Shown here piece after piece: positions 1-8,778 of a DNA stretch of 64,000 bases. Source of the DNA: Hoeflea marina (GTDB taxonomy: Bacteria > Pseudomonadota > Alphaproteobacteria > Rhizobiales > Rhizobiaceae); the NCBI RefSeq assembly GCF_003182275.1, contig NZ_QGTR01000005.1, forward strand, positions 248,001 to 312,000, read 5' to 3'. Made by a program: the position numbers and the translations under genes. Below the pieces are notes generated by a model. That model ran no database searches. It was not told where the DNA came from and saw nothing but the letters and a program-made list of their open reading frames with translations. How positions within the stretch are numbered: position 1 is the first letter of the stretch; each line of letters starts with the position of its first letter.

Positions 1-449
1 TCACGGCCGAACTGGATGCCTTTGCCAGCGTCGCGGCCGACGACGCCTCCGTTGCCGGCCTGCGCGACTTTGCCGCCAACGGGGTGCCGACGCGCAGCCA
101 GCTGCTTGCGGCCTTTCCTGCCGCCGCCGACAGCATGATTGCCGCCATGCGGCCCGATGAGCCCGATGCCGGCGTGTTCGACCGGCTGCTCTCCAGCGCC
201 ATGACCATGGTCAAGGTGCGCAGGGTCGGCGATGTCGAGGGCGACAGCGTCGAGGCGATCGTGGCCCGCATGGAGACACGGCTGACCGATGGCGATCTCA
301 AGGGCGCGCTGGCACAATGGCAGCAGCTGCCCGATCCGGCCAAGGCAGCAGCGAGCGCCTTTGGCGACAAGCTGGCCGCCCGAGCCAGGGTCGATGAGCT
401 TCTCGCCACCGCCGTGCTGCCCTCCGTTCCCGCCGTCCCGGCCAAGTAG
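1..449 (+). CDS. Mitofilin-like protein (COG4223 family), C-terminal part
   Basis: The gene is cut by the window start. An open frame runs from base 3 with no start codon of its own visible before the methionine at 84. The visible ~148 residues are Ala/Asp-rich and helical, with conserved-looking segments such as FAANGVPTRSQL, AFPAAADSMI and WQQLPDPAKAA. This matches my memory of the C-terminal end of alphaproteobacterial mitofilin-like inner-membrane proteins that lie just before hemY. The stop is 9 bases from the hemY start, so the two are probably co-transcribed. Family members carry an N-terminal membrane anchor and a long coiled region, both outside the window. The role, probably inner-membrane organisation linked to heme or porphyrin enzymes, is inferred from the family. 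Confidence 0.75.
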   Translation, partial: TAELDAFASVAADDASVAGLRDFAANGVPTRSQLLAAFPAAADSMIAAMRPDEPDAGVFDRLLSSAMTMVKVRRVGDVEGDSVEAIVARMETRLTDGDLKGALAQWQQLPDPAKAAASAFGDKLAARARVDELLATAVLPSVPAVPAK

Positions 450-458
450 GAGAAGACC

Positions 459-2237
459 ATGATCCGGCTTCTGTTTTTTGTTGCGCTCATCTTGGCCATG
501 GGCTTCGGCTTCGCCTGGCTTGCCGACCGTCCCGGCGATCTGACCATCGCCTGGCAGGGGCAGCGCATCGAGATGTCGCTGATGGTTGCCGTCACCGCTG
601 TGGTGTCGCTGATCGTCGTCATCATGGTCGGCTGGTGGCTGATCCGCGCCATCATCGTCTCGCCGCGCACGGTGTCGCGCTATTTCCGCGCCAGCAAGCG
701 CGACCGGGGCTATCAGGCGCTGTCGACCGGACTGATCGCTGCCGGCGCCGGCGACGCGGCCCTCGCACGCAAGATGAACAAGCGCACGAAGAGCCTGCTG
801 AGCGCCGATCAGGAGCCGCTGATCCATCTGCTGGACGTCCAGGCCGCCCTCATCGAGGGCCGCCACGAGGAGGCCCGCGCCCTGTTCGAGGCGATGGCCG
901 AGGACCCGGAGACCCGCGAACTCGGCCTGCGCGGCCTGTATCTCGAAGCCAGGCGGCTGGGCGCCGAGGAAGCCGCCAACCATTATGCCGAGACCGCCGC
1001 CGAAAAGGCGCCGCATCTGCCCTGGGCCGGGCAGGCGACGCTGGCCAACCGCACCCGGGAGCGCAAGTGGGACGAGGCGTTGAGCCTTCTCGACCGCCAG
1101 AAGCAGGCCGGCATGCTGAATCGGGCCGAGACTGACCGCAAGCGCGCCGTGCTGCTGACCGCGCGCGCGATGGATCACCTTGACGCTGATCCGGCCGGCG
1201 CCCGTGACGATGGTCTCGCGGCCGTCAGACTCGCCCCCGGCCTGGTTCCCGCGGCCATGATCGCCGCCCGGGCGCTGTTCCGGGAGGACAATCTGCGCAA
1301 GGGATCGAAAATCCTGGAAACGCTGTGGAAGACCACACCGCACCCCGACGTGGCGGAGCTGTATGTCCGGGCGCGACTGGGTGATTCCGTCTCCGACCGG
1401 CTCAAGCGCGCCCAGCGGCTCGAATCGCTTAGGCCGCACAATCCCGAATCGCTGTTCGCCGTCGCTCGCGCAGCGCTTGACGCCAAACGCTATGATCTCG
1501 CCCGCGCGAAGGCCGAGGCTGCGGCGCGGCTGCAGCCTCGCGAGGGTGTCTTTCTGCTGCTCGCCGACATCGAGGAAGCCGAGACCGGCGACCAGGGCCG
1601 CATCCGCCACTGGCTCTCGCAGGCGCTGCGCGCCCCGCGCGATCCGGCATGGACGGCCGACGGCTACGTCTCCGACACCTGGGAGCCGGTGTCCCCCGTT
1701 TCGGGCACTCTGGACGCCTTCGAATGGAAGGTGCCGCTCGAGCAGCTGTCCGGCCCGCTGCTCGACCACGAGACCGCGACCGCCTCGGTCGACCGGGCCA
1801 TTTCCACCCTGCCGCCGCTGTTGGCGCGGGCGACGGAGGCCGAGGCGGACGGCGTCCGCGCGCCCCGCCCCGCTGCTGTCTCCGCCGCCGTTGCGCAGGC
1901 TGACACTGCTGCGGCGACGAACGAGAGCCCCGCCGGCGCGGTGATCGAGGTCGCGGCCACCCCGATCGAGCATGCCGACGATGCTGACGCCACCTCGCGG
2001 CAGGCCGAGCCGCAGCCCGCCGCCACGGCGCCCGCGGAAGCCGGCGGATCCCCCGGGCCCGAGGCCCCGCAGACAGCGCCCTCATCCTCCACCGCGAGGC
2101 CCGTGCCGGCCGACATGCCCGCCGAGGAAAGCGAGATTGCGGCCCGGGAGGCGGCGTTCCTCAATCACCGCCCGGACGATCCGGGTGTCGACGAGGAGAC
2201 CACTGCCGAAACAAAACAGCGTTTCCGGTTGTTCTGA
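459..2237 (+). CDS. hemY: HemY-family heme biosynthesis protein (TPR, membrane-anchored)
   Basis: A 592-residue protein with an N-terminal membrane hairpin (two hydrophobic segments at about residues 1-22 and 40-65) typical of the HemY_N domain. A long helical-repeat (TPR-like) region follows to about residue 430, with segments such as KRDRGYQALSTGLIAAGAGD and RPHNPESLFAVARAALDAKR. The last ~150 residues are Ala/Pro/Glu-rich and probably disordered, an extension often seen in Rhizobiales. ATG at 459 follows an AGGAGAAG ribosome-binding site. This is the protoheme IX biogenesis protein of the hem operon, not the oxygen-dependent protoporphyrinogen oxidase that shares the symbol. Its exact biochemical role is not settled in the family. 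Confidence 0.9.
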   Translation: MIRLLFFVALILAMGFGFAWLADRPGDLTIAWQGQRIEMSLMVAVTAVVSLIVVIMVGWWLIRAIIVSPRTVSRYFRASKRDRGYQALSTGLIAAGAGDAALARKMNKRTKSLLSADQEPLIHLLDVQAALIEGRHEEARALFEAMAEDPETRELGLRGLYLEARRLGAEEAANHYAETAAEKAPHLPWAGQATLANRTRERKWDEALSLLDRQKQAGMLNRAETDRKRAVLLTARAMDHLDADPAGARDDGLAAVRLAPGLVPAAMIAARALFREDNLRKGSKILETLWKTTPHPDVAELYVRARLGDSVSDRLKRAQRLESLRPHNPESLFAVARAALDAKRYDLARAKAEAAARLQPREGVFLLLADIEEAETGDQGRIRHWLSQALRAPRDPAWTADGYVSDTWEPVSPVSGTLDAFEWKVPLEQLSGPLLDHETATASVDRAISTLPPLLARATEAEADGVRAPRPAAVSAAVAQADTAAATNESPAGAVIEVAATPIEHADDADATSRQAEPQPAATAPAEAGGSPGPEAPQTAPSSSTARPVPADMPAEESEIAAREAAFLNHRPDDPGVDEETTAETKQRFRLF

Positions 2238-2365
2238 GCGGCGGTCGGCCTATCTCCCCGGTAGACGCCGCGCTGACCCGCGCTCAGCGACCGGATCGGT
2301 CTGCCGATCGGCCCGCGTGCACGCCTTGGCGCATGACCCTTGGCAAACAGGACGGAAGAGACGAT

Positions 2366-2857
2366 ATGATGTTTGAGACGGTTCGGGACTTTATCAAGGG
2401 ACTTCGCGGCGAAGACGAGGCGCGCAGGCCCGCCGCCGATGATCCCGACGTCGCCGCCGTGGCGCTGTTCTTCCACGTTGTCGGCGCCGACGGCGTCATC
2501 GATGCGGCGGAATCGGCGCGGCTGAGGTCGCTGATTGCCAGCGATTACGGAAAATCCGGCTCCGGCATCACCGAACTGCTCGACGCCGGTCGCGAGGCGG
2601 ATCGCGAATCGGTCGATCTCTACGCCTTCACCAGCGTGCTCAAGCGCCATCTGGACGAAGCCGCCCGGATTCACTTTGTCGAGCTTCTGTGGGAGCTTGC
2701 CTATGCCGATGGCGCCCGGCACGAATTGGAGGAGCATGTGGTCTGGCGCATAGCCGACCTCCTCGGCGTCGATGGCCGCGAACGGGTTCTTGCCCGCCAG
2801 CGGGTCGCGGCCCGCGTCGGCACCAGCCTCGATGGAGACGACGCGGCCGACACCTAG
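2366..2857 (+). CDS. TerB-like (tellurite-resistance B domain) cytosolic protein
   Basis: 163 residues. I chose the ATG at 2366 (a second ATG follows at 2369) because GGAAGAG lies just upstream; an in-frame ATG at 2333 has no such site. From about residue 30 the sequence is a helical acidic TerB domain: VAALFFHVVGADGVIDAAES, then LWELAYADGARHELEEHVVW. These are the two repeated A(D)G-x-ID/H-E-E motifs of the fold. Single TerB-domain proteins of this type are common in Rhizobiales and are not proof of tellurite resistance, since no other ter gene is nearby. The function is unknown and may involve metal sensing or the membrane periphery. A short intergenic repeat begins just after the stop. Confidence 0.8.
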   Translation: MMFETVRDFIKGLRGEDEARRPAADDPDVAAVALFFHVVGADGVIDAAESARLRSLIASDYGKSGSGITELLDAGREADRESVDLYAFTSVLKRHLDEAARIHFVELLWELAYADGARHELEEHVVWRIADLLGVDGRERVLARQRVAARVGTSLDGDDAADT

Positions 2858-2861
2858 ACCG

Positions 2862-2925
2862 TTTCCGGACGAGGTGAGTTTCACGTCGTCGTCGGACAAT
2901 GCGACGGATCAGAACCTTGGGGCGC
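2862..2925 (+). repeat. Intergenic repeat family A, copy 1
   Basis: A 64-base block starting TTTCCGGACGAGGTGAG and ending GGGGCGC aligns without gaps to 33685-33748, with 53 of 64 bases identical by my count. A more degenerate relative lies at 46545-46600. The core contains a small inverted repeat (GTGA-GTT-TCAC) followed by the conserved GTCGTCGGACAATGCGAC. Copies sit between genes and share orientation. I recall similar elements in other Rhizobiales genomes, but the class name is not certain. Confidence 0.7.
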
Positions 2926-2965
2926 ATGCCATGGTTGGCGCCACGCATGGCCGCAATGCCGCCGC

Positions 2966-4228
2966 TCAGGAGTCCGGCTCGTCCGCCTTGCCCGTGCGCT
3001 CCTTGTCGAGCGATTGGATCCGCCGCAGCACCGGGAATCCGAAACTCCAGGCCAACGCGACGATCAGCGTGCCGGCGCCGCCGATGGTCACCGCGGCCAC
3101 GGGACCGATCAGCGCCGCCATCGAGCCGGCGCGAAACTCGCCCAGCTCATTGGACGCACCGATGAACACCGAATTGACGGCGCTGACCCGGCCGCGCAGC
3201 TCGTCCGGCGTCCACAGCTGCACCAGGCTCTGGCGCACATAGACAGAGATCATGTCGGCGGCGCCCATGACGATCAGCGCCGCCATCGACAGCGGCAGGC
3301 TTTTGGACAGGCCGAAGACGACGGTGCCGGCGCCGAAGACGCCCACGGCGATGAACATCTTCATGCCGGCATTGTGGCGGATCGGCCGCGACGCCAGCAG
3401 GATTGCCATGGCTATAGCGCCGATGCCCGGGCTGGCGCGCAGCCAGCCGAGCCCCGACGGACCGAGCTCGAGCACGTCGCGGGCGAACACCGGCATCAGG
3501 GCGATCGCCCCGCCGAGCAGCACGGCGAACATGTCGAGCGAGACGGCGCCGAGCACCACCTTCTGCCGCCAGATATAGTCGAAGCCGGCCATCAGCGTGG
3601 TCCAGGACTGCGCCTGCGACCGGTTGCGGCGCGGCTGCTTCAGCACCAGCGAGATGGCCAGGATCGCCAGCGCGAACAGGCTCAGGCTGGTCACATAGGG
3701 GGCGATCGGCGCGATTCCGTAGAGCAGGCCGCCGGCCACCGGGCCGACGATGGTCGCCGTCTGCCAGGCGGTGGAATTCCAAGCGATGGCGTTGGGCAGA
3801 TCCTGGGCGGGCACCAGATTCGGGGCCAGCGCCGACGAGGCGGGGGCGAAGAACGCTCTCGAAATTCCGATGACCAGGAGAACGGCGAAGATCGGCAGCG
3901 GTGATGTCGTTCCATGCCAGGTCAGCGCGATCAACGCGACCGAGCCGAGCGCGATGACGGCCTCGCAGAGGAGCATGATGGTGCGCCGACCGTAGCGGTC
4001 GGCTGCGGCTCCGGTGAACAGGATCAGCACCAGCGCCGGCATGAACTGGATCAGCCCGACCAGGCCCAGGTCGAACGGATTGCGCGTCATGTCGTAGATC
4101 TGCCATCCGACCGCCACGGACACGATCTGCATGCCGAATCCCGACAGGAACCGCGCCAGGAAGTAGAAGAGAAAGGGACGATGGCGAAAGGCGGCATATT
4201 TGTCGGCCGCGGAAAGGGGCAGGAGCAT
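2966..4228 (-). CDS. MFS transporter (MFS_3 / enterobactin-exporter-like)
   Basis: About 420 residues with roughly 12 hydrophobic segments. ATG at 4228 follows GGA-rich sequence on the minus strand; a TTG two codons earlier is less likely. The first transmembrane segment follows [20 protein letters not shown], and the conserved MFS loop is seen as [12 protein letters not shown] after the second segment. A central cytoplasmic loop ([15 protein letters not shown]) splits the two halves. The [12 protein letters not shown] motif near residue 360 is typical of the MFS_3 family, which includes EntS-type exporters. The substrate is unknown. The C-terminus, [15 protein letters not shown], is hydrophilic. 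It is a single gene read away from yggT. Confidence 0.85.
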   Translation of the reverse strand: MLLPLSAADKYAAFRHRPFLFYFLARFLSGFGMQIVSVAVGWQIYDMTRNPFDLGLVGLIQFMPALVLILFTGAAADRYGRRTIMLLCEAVIALGSVALIALTWHGTTSPLPIFAVLLVIGISRAFFAPASSALAPNLVPAQDLPNAIAWNSTAWQTATIVGPVAGGLLYGIAPIAPYVTSLSLFALAILAISLVLKQPRRNRSQAQSWTTLMAGFDYIWRQKVVLGAVSLDMFAVLLGGAIALMPVFARDVLELGPSGLGWLRASPGIGAIAMAILLASRPIRHNAGMKMFIAVGVFGAGTVVFGLSKSLPLSMAALIVMGAADMISVYVRQSLVQLWTPDELRGRVSAVNSVFIGASNELGEFRAGSMAALIGPVAAVTIGGAGTLIVALAWSFGFPVLRRIQSLDKERTGKADEPDS

Positions 4229-4413
4229 TGGCAAATCCGGTGGTCAGGGCGCGAACCTATACCCGGCCTGAGCACCCGCGCCACCGATTTGTGCCGGCCG
4301 TCAACCGGTATCGGTGGTTTCCTGCCAATCTGCCACCTTTGAGCCGCCGCCCGCCCTTGCCGCGATGGGATCGAGTGGCTACATGTCAGCCACTCGAATT
4401 GACGGAGACGTAC

Positions 4414-4704
4414 ATGTTCGCCCTTTTCAGCACCATCGATTTTGCTCTCGGCCTCTACACCTGGATCATCATCGCCAGCGCCATCTTCTCCTGGCTCTAC
4501 GCCTTCAACGTGGTCAATTCCAACAACCGCTTTGTCGCAATGATCGGCGAGTTTCTCTACAAGGCAACCGAGCCGGCGCTGCGCCCGATCCGCCGCATCA
4601 TGCCCGATCTTGGCGGTCTCGACATCTCCCCGATCATCCTGCTGCTGATCATCATGTTCCTGCGCACCTTTCTTGCCACATCGGTCATGCCGCTGTTCCT
4701 GTGA
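4414..4704 (+). CDS. YggT family membrane protein
   Basis: 96 residues with two hydrophobic helices (about 8-30 and 72-92), as in YggT proteins (about 90-190 residues, one or two repeats). The diagnostic loop [22 protein letters not shown] lies between them; the family signature is P-x-R-(R/K)-x-(I/L)-P-x-x-G-G-x-D-x-S-P. ATG at 4414 was chosen because it begins the conserved region and has GGAGA upstream; longer in-frame extensions are not conserved in character. The stop overlaps the following DUF167 gene start by four bases. The pair yggT-DUF167 is common in bacteria. The function is unresolved, with links to osmotic tolerance and cell division in other species. Confidence 0.9.
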   Translation: MFALFSTIDFALGLYTWIIIASAIFSWLYAFNVVNSNNRFVAMIGEFLYKATEPALRPIRRIMPDLGGLDISPIILLLIIMFLRTFLATSVMPLFL

Positions 4705-5018
4705 GTGACTGGCTGCGGCTGGGGAAAGGGCGGGTCCTCGTCGAACTGCGGCTGACGCCGGGCGCGGGCGCAGACGGTTTCGCCGGCCTGGCAGGCGACG
4801 CCGACGGCAACAGGCATCTCAGGGCGCGGGTGACGGCGATCGCCGAAAAGAGCAAGGCCAACAAGGCGGTCATTGCCCTGTTGTCGTCCCGACTGCGGGT
4901 GGCCAAGAGCAGCATAAGCATCGTCTCCGGCCCGACGAGCCGGATCAAGAGCATCGAGATCCTCGGGGACCCCGACGCTCTTGCCGCCCGTCTCAGGGAG
5001 ATTGCGGCGCAGGCCTGA
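4701..5018 (+). CDS. DUF167 family protein (YggU-like)
   Basis: 105 residues starting at a GTG that overlaps the yggT stop (GTGA). The start is supported by this overlap and by the conserved opening [23 protein letters not shown]167 features are present: R-L-TP-G-A near the start, [20 protein letters not shown], then [13 protein letters not shown]. The overlap implies translational coupling with yggT. The stop abuts the stop of the convergent ppa gene, leaving no intergenic base. Structures of family members show a small alpha/beta fold; the function is unknown. Confidence 0.88.
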   Translation: MSDWLRLGKGRVLVELRLTPGAGADGFAGLAGDADGNRHLRARVTAIAEKSKANKAVIALLSSRLRVAKSSISIVSGPTSRIKSIEILGDPDALAARLREIAAQA

Positions 5019-5552
5019 TCAGGCCTTCGACTTGGCCCGCTCGATTGCCTCGACGATCAGTCGGCGCGCCACCTCGGCATTCTGCCAGCCACCGATCTTC
5101 ACCCACTTGCCGGGCTCCAGATCCTTGTAGTGCTCGAAGAAATGCTCGATCTGCTGCATGGTGATGTCGGGCATGTCGGTGTGTTCGTGGACATCCTTGT
5201 AGCGCTTGGTCAGGTGCGGCGACGGCACGGCGATGATCTTTTCATCCTGGCCGGCATTGTCTTCCATCACCAGCACGCCGATCGGACGCACATTGATGAC
5301 ACATCCCGGGATCAGCGGCCTTGTATTGGCAACCAGCACATCGATCGGATCACCGTCGTCGGACAGCGTATGCGGGATGAAGCCGTAATTGCCCGGATAG
5401 GTCATCGACGTGTAGAGGAACCGGTCGACGACCAACGTTCCGGCTTCCTTGTCCATCTCGTATTTGATCGGCTGTCCGCCGACCGGCACTTCGATGATGA
5501 CGTTGACGTCGTGGGGTGGCTTGTCGCCGATGCTGATGGCGTCTATGCGCAT
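5019..5552 (-). CDS. ppa: Inorganic pyrophosphatase (soluble, family I)
   Basis: 177 residues, the usual length for bacterial family I enzymes. It hydrolyses pyrophosphate to phosphate in the cytosol, driving biosynthetic reactions, with Mg2+. The signature [10 protein letters not shown] (three metal-binding Asp) lies near residue 65, preceded by [11 protein letters not shown]. Substrate-binding [18 protein letters not shown] and later [16 protein letters not shown] are also present. ATG at 5552 ([13 protein letters not shown]) matches the typical rhizobial N-terminus; a longer in-frame start at 5573 is unlikely. It converges with DUF167 with abutting stop codons. Confidence 0.97.
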   Translation of the reverse strand: MRIDAISIGDKPPHDVNVIIEVPVGGQPIKYEMDKEAGTLVVDRFLYTSMTYPGNYGFIPHTLSDDGDPIDVLVANTRPLIPGCVINVRPIGVLVMEDNAGQDEKIIAVPSPHLTKRYKDVHEHTDMPDITMQQIEHFFEHYKDLEPGKWVKIGGWQNAEVARRLIVEAIERAKSKA

Positions 5553-5722
5553 GACTGCTCCGATCCAGTGCACAGCCTTGGCGCCCGCATGCGGCTATGG
5601 GCCGACAGTCTGGGGATGCCTTGGCGAAAGAGACACGCCGCGGCTTGGCGGGCAAGTGCGGCATTCACCGGCGGGATACAGACAAACCGGCCGGAACGCA
5701 ATCGGACTTTCGCACTGCAGCA

Positions 5723-6229
5723 TCAGCTCCAGGCAAAGGCGACCTTCTTCAGCGTCTTGCCGTCGAACAACTCGAAACCCTCTGCCAGATCCCGGCCGCC
5801 CTGGCCGTGATAGAACGCCATCGCCGGGTCATTGTCCTCGAGACACCACACCACCGATCCCTTGCAGCCCAGCGACGACAGCAGCAGCCGCGCTTCGGCG
5901 AACAGCTTCCGGCCGAGGCCGACGCCCTGGTATTCGGGACGCAGATAGAGTTCGTAGATCTCGCCCTCCTGCGGCAACGAGCGGGCGCGGTTGAGACCGA
6001 GGGTGGCATAGCCGGCAACGGTGCCGCCGACATCGAGCAGCAGGATGCTGGTGGAGCCGCGAATGGCCCGCCGCCACCATGAGACGTTGCGGCGCTCGAG
6101 CATGGCGCGCAATGTCCTGTAGGGCAGGATTCCGGCATAGGCATACTGCCAGGAAGCCCGGTGGGTCTCCGCAATCGCAGGGGCATCCGCTGGCTCAGCG
6201 TGCCTGATCTCGATGGTCAGTGCGTTCAT
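5723..6229 (-). CDS. GNAT family N-acetyltransferase
   Basis: 168 residues, a single GNAT domain. The acetyl-CoA pyrophosphate-binding loop is YLRPEYQGVGLGRKLF (Q-x-x-G-x-G pattern) at about residues 97-112. The preceding strand IYELYLRP and following NDPAMAFYHGQGGR with a C-terminal strand complete the fold. The N-terminus IRHAEPADAPAIAETHRASWQYAYAGILP resembles RimI-like or small-molecule acetyltransferases. The acceptor substrate cannot be read from sequence. It is transcribed alone, separated from ppa by ~170 bases and from typA by a strong hairpin. Confidence 0.88.
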   Translation of the reverse strand: MNALTIEIRHAEPADAPAIAETHRASWQYAYAGILPYRTLRAMLERRNVSWWRRAIRGSTSILLLDVGGTVAGYATLGLNRARSLPQEGEIYELYLRPEYQGVGLGRKLFAEARLLLSSLGCKGSVVWCLEDNDPAMAFYHGQGGRDLAEGFELFDGKTLKKVAFAWS

Positions 6230-6318
6230 GCAGCCACGTTACCGGTCAGAGCCCGACCCGCGAAGCGCTGATGACCTGCGCGGGCCGACTGCCCACAGCT
6301 TTGTTCGGTGGACAACCG

Positions 6319-6349
6319 GCCGAAGGTTAACGCCTCGTTAACCTTCGGC
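6319..6349 (-). terminator. Perfect 14-bp hairpin downstream of typA
   Basis: The arms GCCGAAGGTTAACG and CGTTAACCTTCGGC pair perfectly around a three-base loop (CCT), 21 bases beyond the typA stop on the minus strand. No run of T follows on either strand, so it is not a canonical intrinsic terminator. It could act as a transcript 3'-end stabiliser or a Rho-assisted terminator. Confidence 0.5.
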
Positions 6350-6370
6350 GCAAGTGCTGCATTGTAATGA

Positions 6371-8194
6371 TCAGGCGACGCCGGTCTTGGACTTGCCGAA
6401 CCGCTTGCGGTCGTTGGCGTCGAGATAGCGTTTGCGCAGCCGGATCGAGACCGGAGTCACTTCGCACAGCTCGTCGTCCTGGATCCAGGACAGGGCGCGG
6501 TCGAGCGTCATCCGGATCGGCGGGGTGAGCTTGACGGCCTCGTCCTTGCCGGCGGAGCGGATGTTGGTCAGCTGCTTGCCCTTGAGCACATTGAGCTCGA
6601 GGTCGTTGTCGCGGGTGTGGATGCCGATGATCATGCCGGCATAGACCTTTTCGCCCGGCTCGATGATCATCGCGCCGCGGTCTTCCAGGTTGAACATGGC
6701 ATACGCCACCGCTTCGCCCGACTGGTTGGACAACAGCACACCGTTGGTACGGCCGGCGATGTCGCCCCGGTAAGGCTGGTAGCTATGGAACAGCCGGTTC
6801 ATCACCGCGGTGCCGCGGGTGTCGGTCAGCATTTCCGACTGGTAGCCGATCAGGCCGCGGGTCGGCGCATGGAAGACCAGACGCAGGCGGTCGCCGCCGG
6901 AGGGACGCAGTTCGATCATCTCGCCCTTGCGCTCGGACATCTTCTGAACGACGACACCGGAATGGCCTTCGTCGACGTCGATGACCACTTCCTCGATGGG
7001 CTCGAGCAGCTTGCCGTTCTCGTCTTCATGCATCACCACTCGCGGACGCGACACGGCCAGTTCGAAGCCCTCGCGGCGCATGGTCTCGATCAGCACGGCC
7101 AGCTGCAGTTCGCCGCGGCCGGAGACGAAGAACGAGTCCTTTTCTTCAGACTCCTCGATCCTGAGCGCCACGTTGCCTTCGGCTTCGCGCATCAGGCGGT
7201 CGCGGATGACGCGGCTCGTCACCTTGTCACCCTCGGTGCCGGCAAGCGGACTGTCATTGACCATGAACGACATGGTCACGGTCGGCGGATCGATCGGCTG
7301 CGCCGTCATCGGCTCGGTGACCGAGGGATCGCAGAACGTGTCGGCCACGGTGCCCTTGGTGAGCCCGGCGATGGCGACGATGTCGCCCGCATGGGCTTCC
7401 TCGATCGGCTGGCGCTCGATGCCGCGGAAGGCGAGAATCTTGGAAATGCGGCCGGTCTCGACGACCTTTCCCGACTGGTCGAGCACCTTGACGGGCTGGT
7501 TCGACTTGATCGAGCCCGATTCGATGCGGCCGGTGATGATGCGGCCCAGGAACGGGTTGGCTTCAAGCAGCGTGCCGATCATCCGGAACGGACCTTCGAC
7601 CACGGTCGGCTCGGGCACATGTTTGAGCACGAGATCAAGCAGCGGCGCCAGACCTTCGTCCTGCGGGCCCTCGGGATTGAGGTTCATCCAGCCGGCGCGG
7701 CCCGAACCGTAGAGGATCGGGAAGTCGAGCTGGTCGTCGGTGGCGTCGAGCGCGGCGAACAGGTCGAAGACTTCATTGATGACTTCTTCATGGCGGCCGT
7801 CCGGACGATCGATCTTGTTGATGACCACGATCGGGCGCAGGCCGACCTTGAGCGCCTTGCCGACCACGAACTTGGTCTGCGGCATCGGGCCTTCGGAGGC
7901 GTCGACGAGCACGATCGCGCCGTCCACCATCGACAGGATGCGCTCGACTTCGCCGCCGAAGTCGGCGTGGCCAGGCGTGTCGACGATGTTGATGCGGTTG
8001 CCCTTCCATTCCACCGAGGTGGCCTTGGCAAGGATGGTGATGCCGCGTTCTTTTTCCAGATCGTTGGAATCCATCACGCGTTCGGCGACGCGCTGGTTCT
8101 CGCGGAAGGAGCCGGACTGCTTCAGGAGTTCGTCAACGAGGGTGGTCTTCCCATGGTCAACATGGGCGATGATCGCAATATTGCGGATGGACAT
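6371..8194 (-). CDS. typA: Ribosome-associated GTPase TypA/BipA
   Basis: 607 residues, the standard length. It is a translational GTPase of the EF-G/LepA superfamily that binds the ribosome and helps 50S assembly and stress or low-temperature growth. G motifs are clear: AHVDHGKTTL (G1, residues ~9-18), RGITI (G2), DTPGHADF (G3) and NKIDRPD (G4). Domains II, III and V and the BipA-specific C-terminal domain follow (APTRGLIGYQSEMLTDTRG, then the basic end SIRLRKRYLDANDRKR). ATG at 8194 (MSIRNIAIIAHVDHG) is the conserved start; an upstream in-frame ATG would add 25 non-conserved residues. Confidence 0.97.
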   Translation of the reverse strand: MSIRNIAIIAHVDHGKTTLVDELLKQSGSFRENQRVAERVMDSNDLEKERGITILAKATSVEWKGNRINIVDTPGHADFGGEVERILSMVDGAIVLVDASEGPMPQTKFVVGKALKVGLRPIVVINKIDRPDGRHEEVINEVFDLFAALDATDDQLDFPILYGSGRAGWMNLNPEGPQDEGLAPLLDLVLKHVPEPTVVEGPFRMIGTLLEANPFLGRIITGRIESGSIKSNQPVKVLDQSGKVVETGRISKILAFRGIERQPIEEAHAGDIVAIAGLTKGTVADTFCDPSVTEPMTAQPIDPPTVTMSFMVNDSPLAGTEGDKVTSRVIRDRLMREAEGNVALRIEESEEKDSFFVSGRGELQLAVLIETMRREGFELAVSRPRVVMHEDENGKLLEPIEEVVIDVDEGHSGVVVQKMSERKGEMIELRPSGGDRLRLVFHAPTRGLIGYQSEMLTDTRGTAVMNRLFHSYQPYRGDIAGRTNGVLLSNQSGEAVAYAMFNLEDRGAMIIEPGEKVYAGMIIGIHTRDNDLELNVLKGKQLTNIRSAGKDEAVKLTPPIRMTLDRALSWIQDDELCEVTPVSIRLRKRYLDANDRKRFGKSKTGVA

Positions 8195-8368
8195 GGGTCT
8201 CACTCGGGATCGGGGGAGCGCAGGGACGCGCTGGTTCCAGTTGGCGCGTCCATACATGGAATTTCGCAAATGCGAAAGGGAAAACCGGAAAGCTTGGTTT
8301 ATATGGCATCGGCCGGGCCTGCTGTCGACGCGTCCTTCAGCCCGGCGTGCCCGCCATGCGTGTGGCCG

Positions 8369-8655
8369 TCAGGCGCTGCGCACCGGATCGAGCGTCACCT
8401 TGTACAGCTTCGCCTCGCCGCGATCCATCAGCCGCACCGTCAGTTGCTCGCTGTCGCCGTCGATGTCGACGAGGCCGAAGAGCTGCAGTCCCATGGACGG
8501 CGACAGATCGGCGCCCTCATCGGCCGCCGGCGCCTTGATGTATTTGAGTTCGAACCGAAAGTCTGGTCGAGGTCGTCGGGACCGAAGGTGCCCACGTGCA
8601 GCGGGCCGGAGACGAATTCCCAACACGGTTCGAAACCATCTCGCCACCTGCCGAC
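8369..8655 (-). pseudogene. Alkaline phosphatase D (PhoD-like) C-terminal remnant, frameshifted
   Basis: Two minus-strand frames each match part of the PhoD C-terminus. Upstream, one frame reads FEPCWEFVSGPLHVGTFGP then DDLDQTFG. Near 8553-8562 the match jumps to another frame reading RFELKYIKAPAADEG, then SMGLQLFGLVDIDGDS and DRGEAKLYKVTLDP before the stop at 8369. In intact relatives these segments are continuous (GTFGP..LD.TFGP..F.KAP..., then QFFG.V.ID). The metal-binding N-terminal ~400 residues are absent, so this is a decayed fragment. The break falls at GACTTTCGG, which would be partly repeated in an intact TFGPDFRF coding sequence, so slippage deletion is plausible. Homology is by memory of the family. 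Confidence 0.7.
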
Positions 8656-8778
8656 CCCGGCAACCCGCCGGTCACATTCCCGTGGCACGCGACGTCGGAC
8701 GGTTGTAAAATGCGGCGATGCACCGCGATCGCGCAGGGTGAGGCGGTTGCTCGGGACAGTCAGCTACAGGAGAGCAGG

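Noticed and set aside
2366-2857. Tellurite-resistance operon
   Set aside because: Only a single TerB-domain gene is present; no terZ, A, C, D or E partners lie nearby.
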